64,000 nucleotides of DNA from Pseudoduganella ginsengisoli (GTDB taxonomy: Bacteria > Pseudomonadota > Gammaproteobacteria > Burkholderiales > Burkholderiaceae_D): NCBI RefSeq assembly GCF_009720865.1, contig NZ_WNLA01000003.1, positions 186,001-250,000 on the forward strand, read 5' to 3'. Every line of letters begins with the position of its first letter. Positions within the stretch are counted from its first letter, which is position 1. The notes below the pieces were generated by a model, which made no database searches, had not been told where the DNA came from, and worked only from the letters and a program-made list of their open reading frames with translations. Of the stretch, positions 53,800 through 63,355 are shown one piece after another. Made by a program: the position numbers and the translations under genes.

Positions 53800-53947
53800 G
53801 CGCATCACTCCTGTCTGGCTGCGGGTTGGCGAAATCATTATATGCCGCGACATATGCCGTGACTATTTCCTGACGTTACCAAATTTGCTTGCCCTTCAGA
53901 CCACACCACCATTGCGTGCGCCGATTGCCTGTGTTCAAATAGGTTGC

Positions 53948-54886
53948 ATGACACTGACCGAGCTGAAATACATTGTCGCTGTTGCGCGCGCCAAACACTT
54001 CGGACACGCCGCCGAAGCCTGTTATGTCGCCCAGCCAACGTTATCGGTCGCCATCAAAAAGCTCGAAGATGAACTGGGCGTGGTCTTGTTTGAACGGGGC
54101 GGCGCGGAAATCTCGGTTACTCCGCTGGGTGCGCAAATCGTGGCCCAGGCGGAACGCGTGCTGGAACAGACTGCCGCCATCAAAGAGCTGGCCAAACAAA
54201 ACAAGGATCCACTGGCCGGCCCGCTGCGCCTCGGCGTGATTTACACCATCGGACCCTATCTGCTGCCGCCGCTGGTCAAAGCCATGGTCAGCCACGTGCC
54301 GCAAATGCCGCTGATCTTGCAGGAAAACTTCACGGTCCGCCTGCTGGAAATGCTGCGCCAGGGCGAACTGGACGCGGCCATCATGGCGCTGCCGCTGCCC
54401 GACCACGGCATGGCGCTGCAAGCGCTGTACGATGAACCCTTTGTGGTCGCCATGCCACAAAACCACGCGTGGGCAGCCCGCAAGACTATCCCGGCCGAGG
54501 ATTTGAAGACAGAAACCATGCTGTTGCTGGGTAATGGCCACTGCTTCCGCGACCAGGTGCTGGAAGTGTGCCCGGAAATGGCCCGCTATGCGGCGCCCGG
54601 CAATGGCATGCAGCGCACGTTCGAAGGGTCGTCGCTGGAAACCATCCGCCACATGGTGGCCAGCGGTATCGGCCTGACCGTGCTGCCGCGCGCTTCCGTG
54701 CCGGACATGAATGCGCAAGACGGCATGCTGCAATTCCGCCCCTTCTCCGATCCGGAACCGACGCGCCGCGTCGTCATCGTGTGGCGCAAGAGCTTTACGC
54801 GCAAAGCCGCCATTGACGCCATTTGCACCGCGGTGGCCCAGTGCAAGCTGCCGGGCGTGACGCCGGTGGCCCATAACGACGCCTGA
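53948..54886 (+). CDS. oxyR: Hydrogen-peroxide-sensing regulator OxyR
   Basis: A 312-residue LysR-type activator. The HTH is [20 protein letters not shown] then [18 protein letters not shown]. The redox pair is conserved at exactly the E. coli positions, Cys199 and Cys208 ([16 protein letters not shown]), so disulfide-based peroxide sensing is expected. ATG 53948 begins the homologous N-terminus; the longer frame upstream is the promoter region shared with the divergent PilU-like gene. ubiA follows 55 bp later. Confidence 0.95.
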   Translation: MTLTELKYIVAVARAKHFGHAAEACYVAQPTLSVAIKKLEDELGVVLFERGGAEISVTPLGAQIVAQAERVLEQTAAIKELAKQNKDPLAGPLRLGVIYTIGPYLLPPLVKAMVSHVPQMPLILQENFTVRLLEMLRQGELDAAIMALPLPDHGMALQALYDEPFVVAMPQNHAWAARKTIPAEDLKTETMLLLGNGHCFRDQVLEVCPEMARYAAPGNGMQRTFEGSSLETIRHMVASGIGLTVLPRASVPDMNAQDGMLQFRPFSDPEPTRRVVIVWRKSFTRKAAIDAICTAVAQCKLPGVTPVAHNDA

Positions 54887-54941
54887 AACCACGGATCTGC
54901 GCCGTACTATAATCGCGGTTTTGCCCTTGACACTATCCGCG

Positions 54942-55796
54942 ATGAACAAGCTGCAGCTGTATTTCCGCCTGATCCGCCTCGACAAACCCATCGGCACCGT
55001 GCTGCTGCTGTGGCCGACTTTGAGCGCGCTGTGGCTGGCCAGTCATGGCGTGCCGGACTGGCGCATCTTGCTAATTTTCTGCCTGGGTACTTTCCTCATG
55101 CGTTCCGCCGGCTGCGCCGTCAATGATTATGCGGACCAGGACTTCGACCGCCACGTCAAGCGCACAGCCGAGCGCCCGATCACCAGCGGCCGCATCAGCG
55201 GCAAGGAAGCGCTGGCCGTGGCCGGCGTGCTGGCCTTCGTGGCCTTCCTGCTGATCCAGCCATTGAATGCGCTGACCAAGCAATTGAGCGTGGCGGCCCT
55301 GCTGATTGCCGGCACCTATCCCTACTTCAAGCGCTTCTTCGCCATCCCGCAAGCGTATCTGGGCATTGCCTTTGGCTTCGGCATCCCCATGTCCTATGCG
55401 GCTGTACAGGGTACGGTACCGGCGGTCGCGTGGTGGCTGCTGGCCGCCAACGTGTTCTGGGCCGTGGCTTATGACACCGAGTATGCGATGGTGGACCGCG
55501 ACGATGACTTGAAAATCGGCATCCGCACATCCGCCATCACGTTTGGCCAGTTTGACGTGGCCGCCATCATGCTGTGCTATGCCGTCAACCTCGGCATGCT
55601 GCTGGCAGCTGGTGTCCACTACAGCCTGGGCCTGTGGTTCTATGCGGGACTGGCGGTGGCGGCTGGCTGCGCGGGCTATCACTACACGCTGATCCGTGGC
55701 CGCGAACGTGCGCCCTGCTTTGCCGCGTTCCGTCACAATAACTGGCTGGGAGCAGCCGTATTTGCGGGCATCGCCCTGGATTTCGCGCTGCGTTAA
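54942..55796 (+). CDS. ubiA: 4-hydroxybenzoate polyprenyltransferase
   Basis: A 284-residue membrane prenyltransferase of ubiquinone synthesis. Two Asp-rich motifs are present: [19 protein letters not shown] and [20 protein letters not shown]. There are about eight helices. An ATG 21 nt upstream is in frame, but the homologous start is [19 protein letters not shown] candidate -10 (TATAAT) lies at about 54908-54913, suggesting its own promoter after oxyR. Confidence 0.95.
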   Translation: MNKLQLYFRLIRLDKPIGTVLLLWPTLSALWLASHGVPDWRILLIFCLGTFLMRSAGCAVNDYADQDFDRHVKRTAERPITSGRISGKEALAVAGVLAFVAFLLIQPLNALTKQLSVAALLIAGTYPYFKRFFAIPQAYLGIAFGFGIPMSYAAVQGTVPAVAWWLLAANVFWAVAYDTEYAMVDRDDDLKIGIRTSAITFGQFDVAAIMLCYAVNLGMLLAAGVHYSLGLWFYAGLAVAAGCAGYHYTLIRGRERAPCFAAFRHNNWLGAAVFAGIALDFALR

Positions 55797-55814
55797 TCAC
55801 ATAGAGAGGGCACC

Positions 55815-56150
55815 ATGGACCAGAACCAGACTGACAGCTTGCGCCACGAAGCCGGCGCAGACCGCGAACGCTTGCTGAGCCACTTGCGCGAAGCGGTCAG
55901 CGACGCAGAACAATGGCTCAATTCCGCTCCCAAAGATGCGCCGGCCGACATCGAACAGGCGAAAAAGCAGTTCCAGGACGCCATTGCCGGTGCGAAGACG
56001 GATTTGCTGAAGCTGGAAGATACGCTGCTGGCCCGTGGCAAGCTGGCATGCAAAGCCGCCGATGCCTATGTGCAGGAAAGTCCGTGGGTGGGCGTGGGCA
56101 TTGCCGCCGCTGCCGGCCTCGCGCTTGGCTACCTGATCGGGCGCGACTAA
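55815..56150 (+). CDS. DUF883 (ElaB/YqjD-like) membrane-anchored protein
   Basis: A 111-residue protein: a charged coiled-coil N-terminal part (RLLSHLREAVSDAEQWLN, KKQFQDAIAGAKTDLLKLED) and a C-terminal glycine-rich helix ending VGIAAAAGLALGYLIGRD, the family hallmark. ElaB/YqjD proteins are inner-membrane, ribosome-associated and stress/stationary-phase-linked in E. coli. It follows ubiA by 18 bp. Confidence 0.92.
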   Translation: MDQNQTDSLRHEAGADRERLLSHLREAVSDAEQWLNSAPKDAPADIEQAKKQFQDAIAGAKTDLLKLEDTLLARGKLACKAADAYVQESPWVGVGIAAAAGLALGYLIGRD

Positions 56151-56159
56151 CCCTTCCGC

Positions 56160-56927
56160 TCAGCGCGGCGCGCTGCCGATGTGGTAGCGGCTGCGCAATT
56201 GATGCAGCCAGCCTTTTTCCTGTTGCAGGAACTGGGAAAATTGCTGCACAACTTCCGGATAGCGCACAGTCGATAAGCGGAAATCGCTGCGCGCATGGGG
56301 CAAGCCGGGATCAAACTGCAGCCCGCCCGGCGCTTTCAACTGTTCATCAAGCATGTGGTTGGCCACGTCCACGCTGACATACACGGCATCGATGTGGCCG
56401 GCCATGGCCAGCCGCAGCAAACCTTCAAAGCTGGGATTGGTGGTCACAGTCATGGCCTTGCTGTCAATCGCGTCTTGATAAGGCCACGGCGTAAAGCCCA
56501 GCGCAGTCCCCAATGTCTTGACTTCCGCCAGCGGGCGGCCGCGGCGGTTCGGCAACACCATCGCGCCCTCTTCCGTCGCCACCACGACGTCGCTGTAGCT
56601 CAGGGGGGCGGCAGTGCGCAACTCTTCGCGCCACTTCGGGTTGTCCGGATACTTGAAGTCAACCGTATGGTCTTTCAGCAGTGCGGAATACAGGCGGTTA
56701 ATGGGCAGCGCCACGTAGCGGAACGTATAGCCGTGGCGGTGCGCAAAGGCATCGAGCACTTCACGCGCAAAGCCCGTGTATTCATTATTGCGGTCGACGG
56801 TGTGCAGCGGGTAGTACTGCAGGCTTTCCACACCCACCGTGAAAACGCGTACGCCAGGCTCGGCAGCGATGGCGCCAGTGGCGGTGGCCCACACCAGTAA
56901 AGCCAGCACAGCGCGCCGTAGCCGCAT
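56160..56927 (-). CDS. Periplasmic substrate-binding-type protein (SBP family 3-like)
   Basis: A 255-residue exported protein (signal LRRAVLALLVWATATGAIAA). It has the family 3 solute-binding plan: FAREVLDAFAHRHGYTFRYV, a hinge with DVVVATEEGAMVLPNRRG, and LRLAMAGHIDAVYVSVDVAN. No ABC permease or ATPase gene is nearby, as for many such proteins in this family of bacteria, so a sensory or unlinked transport role is possible. GGGAG precedes ATG 56927. Divergent from the porin gene. Confidence 0.82.
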   Translation of the reverse strand: MRLRRAVLALLVWATATGAIAAEPGVRVFTVGVESLQYYPLHTVDRNNEYTGFAREVLDAFAHRHGYTFRYVALPINRLYSALLKDHTVDFKYPDNPKWREELRTAAPLSYSDVVVATEEGAMVLPNRRGRPLAEVKTLGTALGFTPWPYQDAIDSKAMTVTTNPSFEGLLRLAMAGHIDAVYVSVDVANHMLDEQLKAPGGLQFDPGLPHARSDFRLSTVRYPEVVQQFSQFLQQEKGWLHQLRSRYHIGSAPR

Positions 56928-57087
56928 GACATCTCCCGTGGAAAAGTCCCAGCATACCGAACGTGTCTGTAGTGCGCCATACAGACCGTTGCCAATTTGC
57001 ACAGCTACGCATGAGGCCATTGCAGGCGGACCGGGCCAGGAGTACAACATCAGTAAGCGCACCATGCGCATACCTGCGGAGTCCGTC

Positions 57088-58065
57088 ATGCAAAACCAAT
57101 TGGCAATGCTGTTATGCCTGGTTCCAGCGTGGGTCTGCGCACAGCAGCCGGTCACCTTATACGGCGTGGTGGACCTGGCCATCGCGTCCGACAGCAATTC
57201 CGGCAAGTCGTCCACCCGTGTCGACAGCGGCCAGCAGACGGCATCGCGGCTCGGCATCCGCGGCCAGGAAGACCTGGGCGGCGGATTGGCCGCCAGCTTC
57301 GTGCTGGAATCGCAAATCGAATCCGATACGGGTGCGCCCAGCTTTGCCGGGCGCGTGTTCGGCAGCCAGGCTTGGGTAGGCTTGTCCAGCCCCATCGGCA
57401 CCATCCGCGCAGGTCGCATGTTCACGCCTTACTTCGGCGCCATCGCCACCAATGATCCGTTCGATGCCAAAGGCCCCGGTGAATCGACCCGCGTGTTTTA
57501 CGATTCCGGCGTGCGCATGGATAACACGGTCAAATATTCACTGCCATCCGGCTTGAACGGTTTTTATGGCGACGTCGCGTGGGCGGCCGGCGAAAGCGCC
57601 ATCAGCAGCGGCGCCAACCGCCAGATCAGCCTTGACGTCGGTTACAAGACGGGCATCTTCAATATCCAGCTGGCGCACCACGACGCCAATGACGCCACCG
57701 GCGCGACCTTGGCGCGCAGCACGATGATAGGCGGGAATGTCGACCTGGGCCCCATCCGGGGCTGGCTGGCGGCAGCCCGCAGCACCAACGACACGACGCT
57801 CGATACGCGCGATTTGCTGGTGGGGGTGTCGGTGCCGTTCGGCCTGAACTTGCTGTCAGCCGATTACGTGCGCAAGACTGACCGCAACAACCCGAATGCG
57901 GGCGCCAAACAACTGGCCGCAGGCTACTACCAGTGGCTGTCAAAACGTACTAACCTGTATCTGGTATCCTCCCGCCTGCGCAACGGCAGTGCAGCGAATT
58001 ACCAGACCACGCTGCCGGGCGGCACGCGGCGTGTGATCGCTGTGGGCATACGGCATCAATTCTGA
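57088..58065 (+). CDS. General porin (betaproteobacterial OmpC-like)
   Basis: A 325-residue outer-membrane barrel. The signal MQNQLAMLLCLVPAWVCAQ is followed by the standard first strand QPVTLYGVVDLAIASDS, SRLGIRGQEDLGGGLAASF, the loop PFDAKGPGESTRVFYDSGVR with DNTVKYSLPSGLNGFYGDV, and the C-terminal strand RRVIAVGIRHQF ending in Phe, as needed for barrel assembly. ATG 57088 with GGAG upstream starts the signal. It lies 11 bp before another binding-type protein gene in the same direction. Confidence 0.93.
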   Translation: MQNQLAMLLCLVPAWVCAQQPVTLYGVVDLAIASDSNSGKSSTRVDSGQQTASRLGIRGQEDLGGGLAASFVLESQIESDTGAPSFAGRVFGSQAWVGLSSPIGTIRAGRMFTPYFGAIATNDPFDAKGPGESTRVFYDSGVRMDNTVKYSLPSGLNGFYGDVAWAAGESAISSGANRQISLDVGYKTGIFNIQLAHHDANDATGATLARSTMIGGNVDLGPIRGWLAAARSTNDTTLDTRDLLVGVSVPFGLNLLSADYVRKTDRNNPNAGAKQLAAGYYQWLSKRTNLYLVSSRLRNGSAANYQTTLPGGTRRVIAVGIRHQF

Positions 58066-58076
58066 CGATCTCTGAC

Positions 58077-58823
58077 ATGAACCTGCGCAGTACCTTCGCG
58101 TTGCTGGCCATCGGCTGGCAGTGCGCGACACCCGCCCCGGCGGCCGACGTCACGATGGCGTTCGGCGAGAAAATTCCGCCGTTTTGCTTTCCTGAAAGCA
58201 ATTCCGGTATTGAACTGGAAGTACTGGGCGAAGCGCTGGCTTTCCGCGGCCATGTACTGAAACCCCGCTATTACTCGTTTGCCCGCATTCCGTTCGCCTT
58301 CAAGGGGCATGAAGTGGACGCCGCGATGACGGACCTGGGCCAGGATTTGCGGCCTGACGGCGCCTACTATGGCGACCCGGCCGTGTTTTACGATAATGTG
58401 TTCATCAGCCTCAAAGAGCGCAACCTGGTGATCCGCAAGCCGGAAGATTTAAAAGGATTGACCGTGATTTCGTTTGCCGGCGCAGCGCGCCGCTATCCGG
58501 AATGGCTAAGCGCGGTGCAGGCCGAGGGCCATTATTACGAGCAAAATGACCAGGCATTGCAAGTGCTGACGCTGGATAAAGGCCGCTATGACCTGGTGCT
58601 CAGCGACCGCAATATCTTCAAGTATTTCACGCTGCAGCTGCGGCAGACGGGCTATAAGCCGAAAGCCACGACGGAGCATGCGTTTGTCCGTTTCAACCCG
58701 CTCGATTACCGGCCCGTGTTCCGCGACCGCAAAATCCGCGATGACTTCAATGCGGGGTTGAAGCATTTGAAAGAAACGGGGCGGTTTCAGGCGATTTACC
58801 AGAAATACCTGGGCGAACCTTGA
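58077..58823 (+). CDS. Periplasmic substrate-binding-type protein (SBP family 3-like)
   Basis: A 248-residue exported protein (signal STFALLAIGWQCATPAPA). Features: MAFGEKIPPFCFPESNSGIE, GIELEVLGEALAFRGHV, ERNLVIRKPEDLKGLTVISF, and the C-terminal FNAGLKHLKETGRFQAIYQK typical of family 3 solute-binding domains. It follows the porin by 11 bp and may share its transcript. No transporter membrane genes are present. It is distantly similar in plan to the protein at 56160. Confidence 0.85.
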   Translation: MNLRSTFALLAIGWQCATPAPAADVTMAFGEKIPPFCFPESNSGIELEVLGEALAFRGHVLKPRYYSFARIPFAFKGHEVDAAMTDLGQDLRPDGAYYGDPAVFYDNVFISLKERNLVIRKPEDLKGLTVISFAGAARRYPEWLSAVQAEGHYYEQNDQALQVLTLDKGRYDLVLSDRNIFKYFTLQLRQTGYKPKATTEHAFVRFNPLDYRPVFRDRKIRDDFNAGLKHLKETGRFQAIYQKYLGEP

Positions 58824-58850
58824 TCCGCCCAGGCCGGGCCGGGCCGGCAA

Positions 58851-59684
58851 TCAGGCCGCGCCCAGCTGCTCGCCCAATTCCTTGCCACGGGCCGCTGCTG
58901 CTTTCACGGCTGTCACAATGGCGGCTTTCACGCCTTGCGCTTCCATGCTGGTCAGCGCCGCATACGTGGTGCCGCCTTTCGACGTGACTTTTTCGCGCAG
59001 CACGCCGACCGGGTCCGCCGATTGCACGGCCAGCTGCGCCGCGCCTGTAAACGTCGCCATGGCCAGCTGCTTGCCCTGCTCCGCCGTCAGGCCCAGTTCT
59101 TCGGCCGCCTGCTGCATCGCTTCGATAAAGTAAAACACGTAGGCAGGACCGCTGCCGGAAACCGCCGTCACCGCATCGATCTTGCTTTCATCGTCGATCC
59201 ACACGGTGTCGCCCACGGCGCGCAAGATGCGGTCGGCCGCGTCGCGCTGCTGTTCCGTCACGCCGCTGGACGCCACCATACCCGTCACGCCCATGCCGAT
59301 CAGGGCAGGCGTATTAGGCATCGTGCGCACGATGGCCGCGTAGCCCCCGAGCCAGCGCGACAAGTCGGCCGCACGGATACCGGCGGCAATGGACAGCACC
59401 AGCGGTGTACGGCCCGCCTGCTGCGCCGCTTGCAGCAGCGGCAGCAATTGCTGCGTCACTTCATGCATGATTTGCGGTTTCACGGCCAGCACCAGCACGT
59501 CCGCAGCGCTGACCGGTGCGCCCGCCGCACCAGCCACGGTGACCCCGTAATCACGGGCCAGCTTTTCCAGCGACGCCGGATTCGGATCGACCACATGGAT
59601 ATTGGCGCCAGCCGTCAGCTTGCCGGCCAGGCCGGCGATCAGCGCGGCGGCCATGTTGCCGCCGCCGATAAATGCGATTTTCAT
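58851..59684 (-). CDS. proC: Pyrroline-5-carboxylate reductase
   Basis: This 277-residue enzyme catalyses the last step of proline synthesis, reducing pyrroline-5-carboxylate with NAD(P)H. The Rossmann motif IAFIGGGNMAAALIAGL starts the protein. The C-terminal signature ALREKVTSKGGTTYAALTSM-type stretch (GVLREKVTSKGGTTYAAL) and VSGSGPAYVFYFIEAM are present. Its start overlaps the yggS stop by four bases, the common yggS-proC order. Confidence 0.96.
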   Translation of the reverse strand: MKIAFIGGGNMAAALIAGLAGKLTAGANIHVVDPNPASLEKLARDYGVTVAGAAGAPVSAADVLVLAVKPQIMHEVTQQLLPLLQAAQQAGRTPLVLSIAAGIRAADLSRWLGGYAAIVRTMPNTPALIGMGVTGMVASSGVTEQQRDAADRILRAVGDTVWIDDESKIDAVTAVSGSGPAYVFYFIEAMQQAAEELGLTAEQGKQLAMATFTGAAQLAVQSADPVGVLREKVTSKGGTTYAALTSMEAQGVKAAIVTAVKAAAARGKELGEQLGAA

Positions 59685-60403
59685 TGAGATTCCTTGGAGG
59701 GGTAAGTACGCGCGCCAAAGATGGCGGAGCCGACACGCACGATGGTGGCGCCTTCAAGGATGGCGGCCCGCATGTCGCCGGACATGCCCATCGACAGCGT
59801 ATCGAGCGCCAAACCTTGGGCGCGCAGCGTGTCATACAGTGTGCGTACGCGGGCAAAGGCCGCGCGCTGTTTGTCAAAATCGTCTTCCGGCTCGGGAATC
59901 GCCATCAGTCCGCGCAGGCGCAGCCTGGGCAGCCCCGCCACCGCATGGGCCAGCGCGCCGATTTCCTCCGGCGTGGCGCCGCTCTTGCTGGCTTCGCCGC
60001 TGATGTTCACTTGCAGGCAAATGTTCAGCGGCGGCAGGCCGTCCGGGCGCTGGTCCGACAGGCGCTGGGCGATTTTTTCACGTTCGACCGTATGCACCCA
60101 GTCGAAGTTTTCCGCGATGGGACGGGTCTTGTTACTTTGGATAGGACCGATAAAGTGCCATTCCAGCGCCTGGTCCGGCGTGGGCGTGGCGCTGGACAGG
60201 GCGCGGATTTTGTCCAACCCTTCCTGCAAATAGTTTTCACCAAACGCCAGCTGGCCGCCCTGCACGGCTTCCAGCACACATTCGGCGCCAAAAGTCTTGG
60301 AAACAGCCAGCAATTGCACGGAACCGGCAGCCCTGCCCGCCTCGTGCTCCGAGGCAACAATGTTGTCTATGACTGCTTGCAAGTTCCGGGCTATTCTGGA
60401 CAT
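59681..60403 (-). CDS. PLP homeostasis protein YggS/PROSC
   Basis: A 240-residue PLP-binding protein that buffers free pyridoxal phosphate. The PLP lysine lies in LLAVSKTF. Other motifs: FGENYLQEGLDKI, WHFIGPIQSNK, INISGEASKSGATPEEI (read as VNISGEASKSG), LSMGMSGDMRAAI and RVGSAIFGAR. The proposed start is ATG 60403. It is coupled to proC and divergent from pilT with about 90 bp between, a very common arrangement. Confidence 0.94.
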   Translation of the reverse strand: MSRIARNLQAVIDNIVASEHEAGRAAGSVQLLAVSKTFGAECVLEAVQGGQLAFGENYLQEGLDKIRALSSATPTPDQALEWHFIGPIQSNKTRPIAENFDWVHTVEREKIAQRLSDQRPDGLPPLNICLQVNISGEASKSGATPEEIGALAHAVAGLPRLRLRGLMAIPEPEDDFDKQRAAFARVRTLYDTLRAQGLALDTLSMGMSGDMRAAILEGATIVRVGSAIFGARTYPSKESQ

Positions 60404-60493
60404 AATCGTTGAGCGGGAGAGTTGACGATCGCCCGCGCGCACGCGCCTTCCCACTCGGGAGCGGCGCCCGAATCGCAGGCACAGGGATTATAA

Positions 60494-61537
<1,044 letters not shown>

Positions 61538-61544
61538 CGGTTCA

Positions 61545-61627
61545 ATCAAGGCCGCTATCGAATTTCTGCCCTGGCTTCGGGCAGCCAGTATGAGTCCCGG
61601 CTTTCGCCTGGATGACGAAAGGTTTTT
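61545..61627. other. pilT-pilU spacer with small inverted repeats
   Basis: This interval holds a 6-bp dyad (CTGCCC and GGGCAG) and a stretch GTCCCGGCTTTCGCCTGG followed by ATGACGAAAGG. The latter resembles a degenerate copy of the CCGGGA/CGAAAG-type dispersed intergenic repeat common in betaproteobacteria. The assignment as a repeat is tentative because no second copy lies in the window. Confidence 0.3.
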
Positions 61628-62764
61628 ATGGAACGCGATCAAGCCTCCAAATTCATGTTCGACTTGCTGCGCCTGATGCTCAGCAAAAAAGGCTCGGACT
61701 TGTTCATCACGGCCGGCTTCCCGCCCGCCATGAAAATCGACGGCAAGATGACGCCCGTGTCGGCCCAGCCGCTGACGCCGGCCCACACGGCGGACCTGGC
61801 CCGTTCCATCATGAACGACAAGCAGGCCGCCGGTTTTGAAATGACGAAGGAAGCCAACTTCGCCATCAGCCCAGGCGACCTGGGACGCTTCCGCGTATCC
61901 GCCTTTGTGCAAATGGGTGCGGTCGGCATGGTGCTGCGGACCATTAATTCCACCATTCCGAAACTGGAAGACCTGGGCCTGCCGGAAGTGCTGAAGGAAG
62001 TCATCATGGCCAAGCGCGGCCTGGTGATCATGGTGGGCGCCACCGGTTCCGGCAAATCCACGACGCTGGCGGCCATGCTGGGCTACCGCAACCAGAACAG
62101 CTATGGCCACATCATCACGATTGAAGACCCGGTCGAATTCGTACACCCGCACGGCAATTGCGTGGTCACGCAGCGCGAAGTGGGCGTCGATACGGACGAC
62201 TGGGAAATCGCGCTGAAAAACACGCTGCGCCAGGCTCCGGACGTGATCCAGATCGGCGAAATCCGCGACCGGCAAACCATGGATCACGCGATTGCGTTTG
62301 CCGAGACGGGCCACCTGTGCCTGGCCACCTTGCACGCCAACAGCGCCAACCAGGCGCTGGACCGCATCATCAACTTCTTCCCGGAAGAGCGCCGCCAGCA
62401 ATTGCTGATGGATTTGTCGCTGAATTTAAAAGGCATGATTTCGCAGCGCCTGATTCCCCGCAAGGAAGCCAAGGGCCGCGCAGTGGCAATTGAAATCATG
62501 CTCAATTCCCCGCTGATTTCCGACTTGATCTTCAAGGGCGAAGTGCATGAGATCAAGGAATTGATGAAGAAGTCGCGCGAACTGGGCATGCAGACATTCG
62601 ACCAGTCGCTGTTCGATTTGTATGAAGCGGACCAGATCACGTATGAAGATGCACTGCGCAACGCGGACTCCGTCAATGACTTGCGCCTGAAAATCAAGCT
62701 GGAGAGCAAAGCCGCGCAAAACCGCGACATGTCGGCCGGCACGGAACACCTCAACATCGTCTAA
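61628..62764 (+). CDS. pilU: PilT-dependent retraction ATPase PilU
   Basis: A 378-residue accessory motor. Features: [19 protein letters not shown], Walker [11 protein letters not shown], Asp box [11 protein letters not shown], Walker [15 protein letters not shown], His box [13 protein letters not shown]. The C-terminus after [17 protein letters not shown] is short and neutral, unlike the PilU-like paralogue at 52600. PilU supports PilT-driven retraction under load. It lies directly downstream of pilT, as is usual. Confidence 0.96.
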   Translation: MERDQASKFMFDLLRLMLSKKGSDLFITAGFPPAMKIDGKMTPVSAQPLTPAHTADLARSIMNDKQAAGFEMTKEANFAISPGDLGRFRVSAFVQMGAVGMVLRTINSTIPKLEDLGLPEVLKEVIMAKRGLVIMVGATGSGKSTTLAAMLGYRNQNSYGHIITIEDPVEFVHPHGNCVVTQREVGVDTDDWEIALKNTLRQAPDVIQIGEIRDRQTMDHAIAFAETGHLCLATLHANSANQALDRIINFFPEERRQQLLMDLSLNLKGMISQRLIPRKEAKGRAVAIEIMLNSPLISDLIFKGEVHEIKELMKKSRELGMQTFDQSLFDLYEADQITYEDALRNADSVNDLRLKIKLESKAAQNRDMSAGTEHLNIV

Positions 62765-62775
62765 TTTAGCAACAT

Positions 62776-62805
62776 GGGTGCCGGGCCTTCAGGCCGGGCA
62801 CCCAC
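62776..62805. repeat. Palindromic intergenic repeat, copy 4 of 4 (inverted)
   Basis: GGGTGCCGGGCC-TTCA-GGCCGGGCACCCAC differs from the complement of copy 2 at one base. It lies between the pilU stop and the glutathione peroxidase start. Confidence 0.88.
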
Positions 62806-62819
62806 ACATTAGGAAACTT

Positions 62820-63305
62820 ATGACCACCGTCTTCGATTTCAAGGCCGATTCGCTGGCCGGCAAAGCTATCGACCTGTCGCAATACAAAGGCAAAGTGCTG
62901 CTGATCGTGAACACAGCCAGCAAGTGCGGCTTCACCCCCCAGTATGAAGGACTGGAATCCGTCTACCAGCAATTCAAGGACAAGGGCGTGGAAGTGCTGG
63001 GCTTCCCGTGCAACCAGTTCGGCTCGCAGGAACCGGGCGGTGAAGCGGAAATCGGCGCGTTTTGCCAGAAAAACTATGGCGTCAGCTTTCCCATGTTTGC
63101 CAAGATCGACGTCAATGGCGACGGCGCGCACCCGCTGTACAAGCACTTGAAAAAAGAATCGCCAGGCTTGCTGGGCACGGAAGGCATCAAATGGAACTTC
63201 ACCAAGTTCCTGGTCCGCAAAGACGGCACGGTCTATAAGCGCTATGCGCCCACCACCAAACCCGAAGAAATGACGGGCGACATAGAAAAGCTGCTGGCGG
63301 AATAA
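62820..63305 (+). CDS. Glutathione peroxidase (BtuE-like, Cys type)
   Basis: A 161-residue thiol peroxidase of the thioredoxin fold. Peroxidatic Cys36 is in [16 protein letters not shown]; the partner motifs are [13 protein letters not shown] (Gln) and [11 protein letters not shown] (Trp, Asn). A second Cys in FPCNQF and one in FCQKNYG could be resolving cysteines. Such Cys-type enzymes often use thioredoxin rather than glutathione. AGGA lies before ATG 62820. The upstream extension in frame is only the palindromic repeat. Confidence 0.94.
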   Translation: MTTVFDFKADSLAGKAIDLSQYKGKVLLIVNTASKCGFTPQYEGLESVYQQFKDKGVEVLGFPCNQFGSQEPGGEAEIGAFCQKNYGVSFPMFAKIDVNGDGAHPLYKHLKKESPGLLGTEGIKWNFTKFLVRKDGTVYKRYAPTTKPEEMTGDIEKLLAE

Positions 63306-63316
63306 ACGCATCCCAG

Positions 63317-63344
63317 CCCGGCCCCGCGCCGGGTTTTGTCTTTT
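63317..63344 (+). terminator. Intrinsic terminator after glutathione peroxidase
   Basis: CCCGGC and GCCGGG arms with a 5-nt loop, followed by TTTTGTCTTTT, 12 bp after the stop. Confidence 0.88.
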
Positions 63345-63355
63345 ATGGTGCCGAC

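Noticed and set aside
56839..57087. Porin reading frame extended upstream to 56839
   Set aside because: The extension overlaps the divergent binding-protein gene and its promoter; the signal peptide and ribosome site support ATG 57088.
56928..57425. Long N-terminal extension of the binding protein at 56160-56927
   Set aside because: The extra 166 residues are antisense to the porin and lack exported-protein features; a clear signal peptide with GGGAG upstream begins at 56927.
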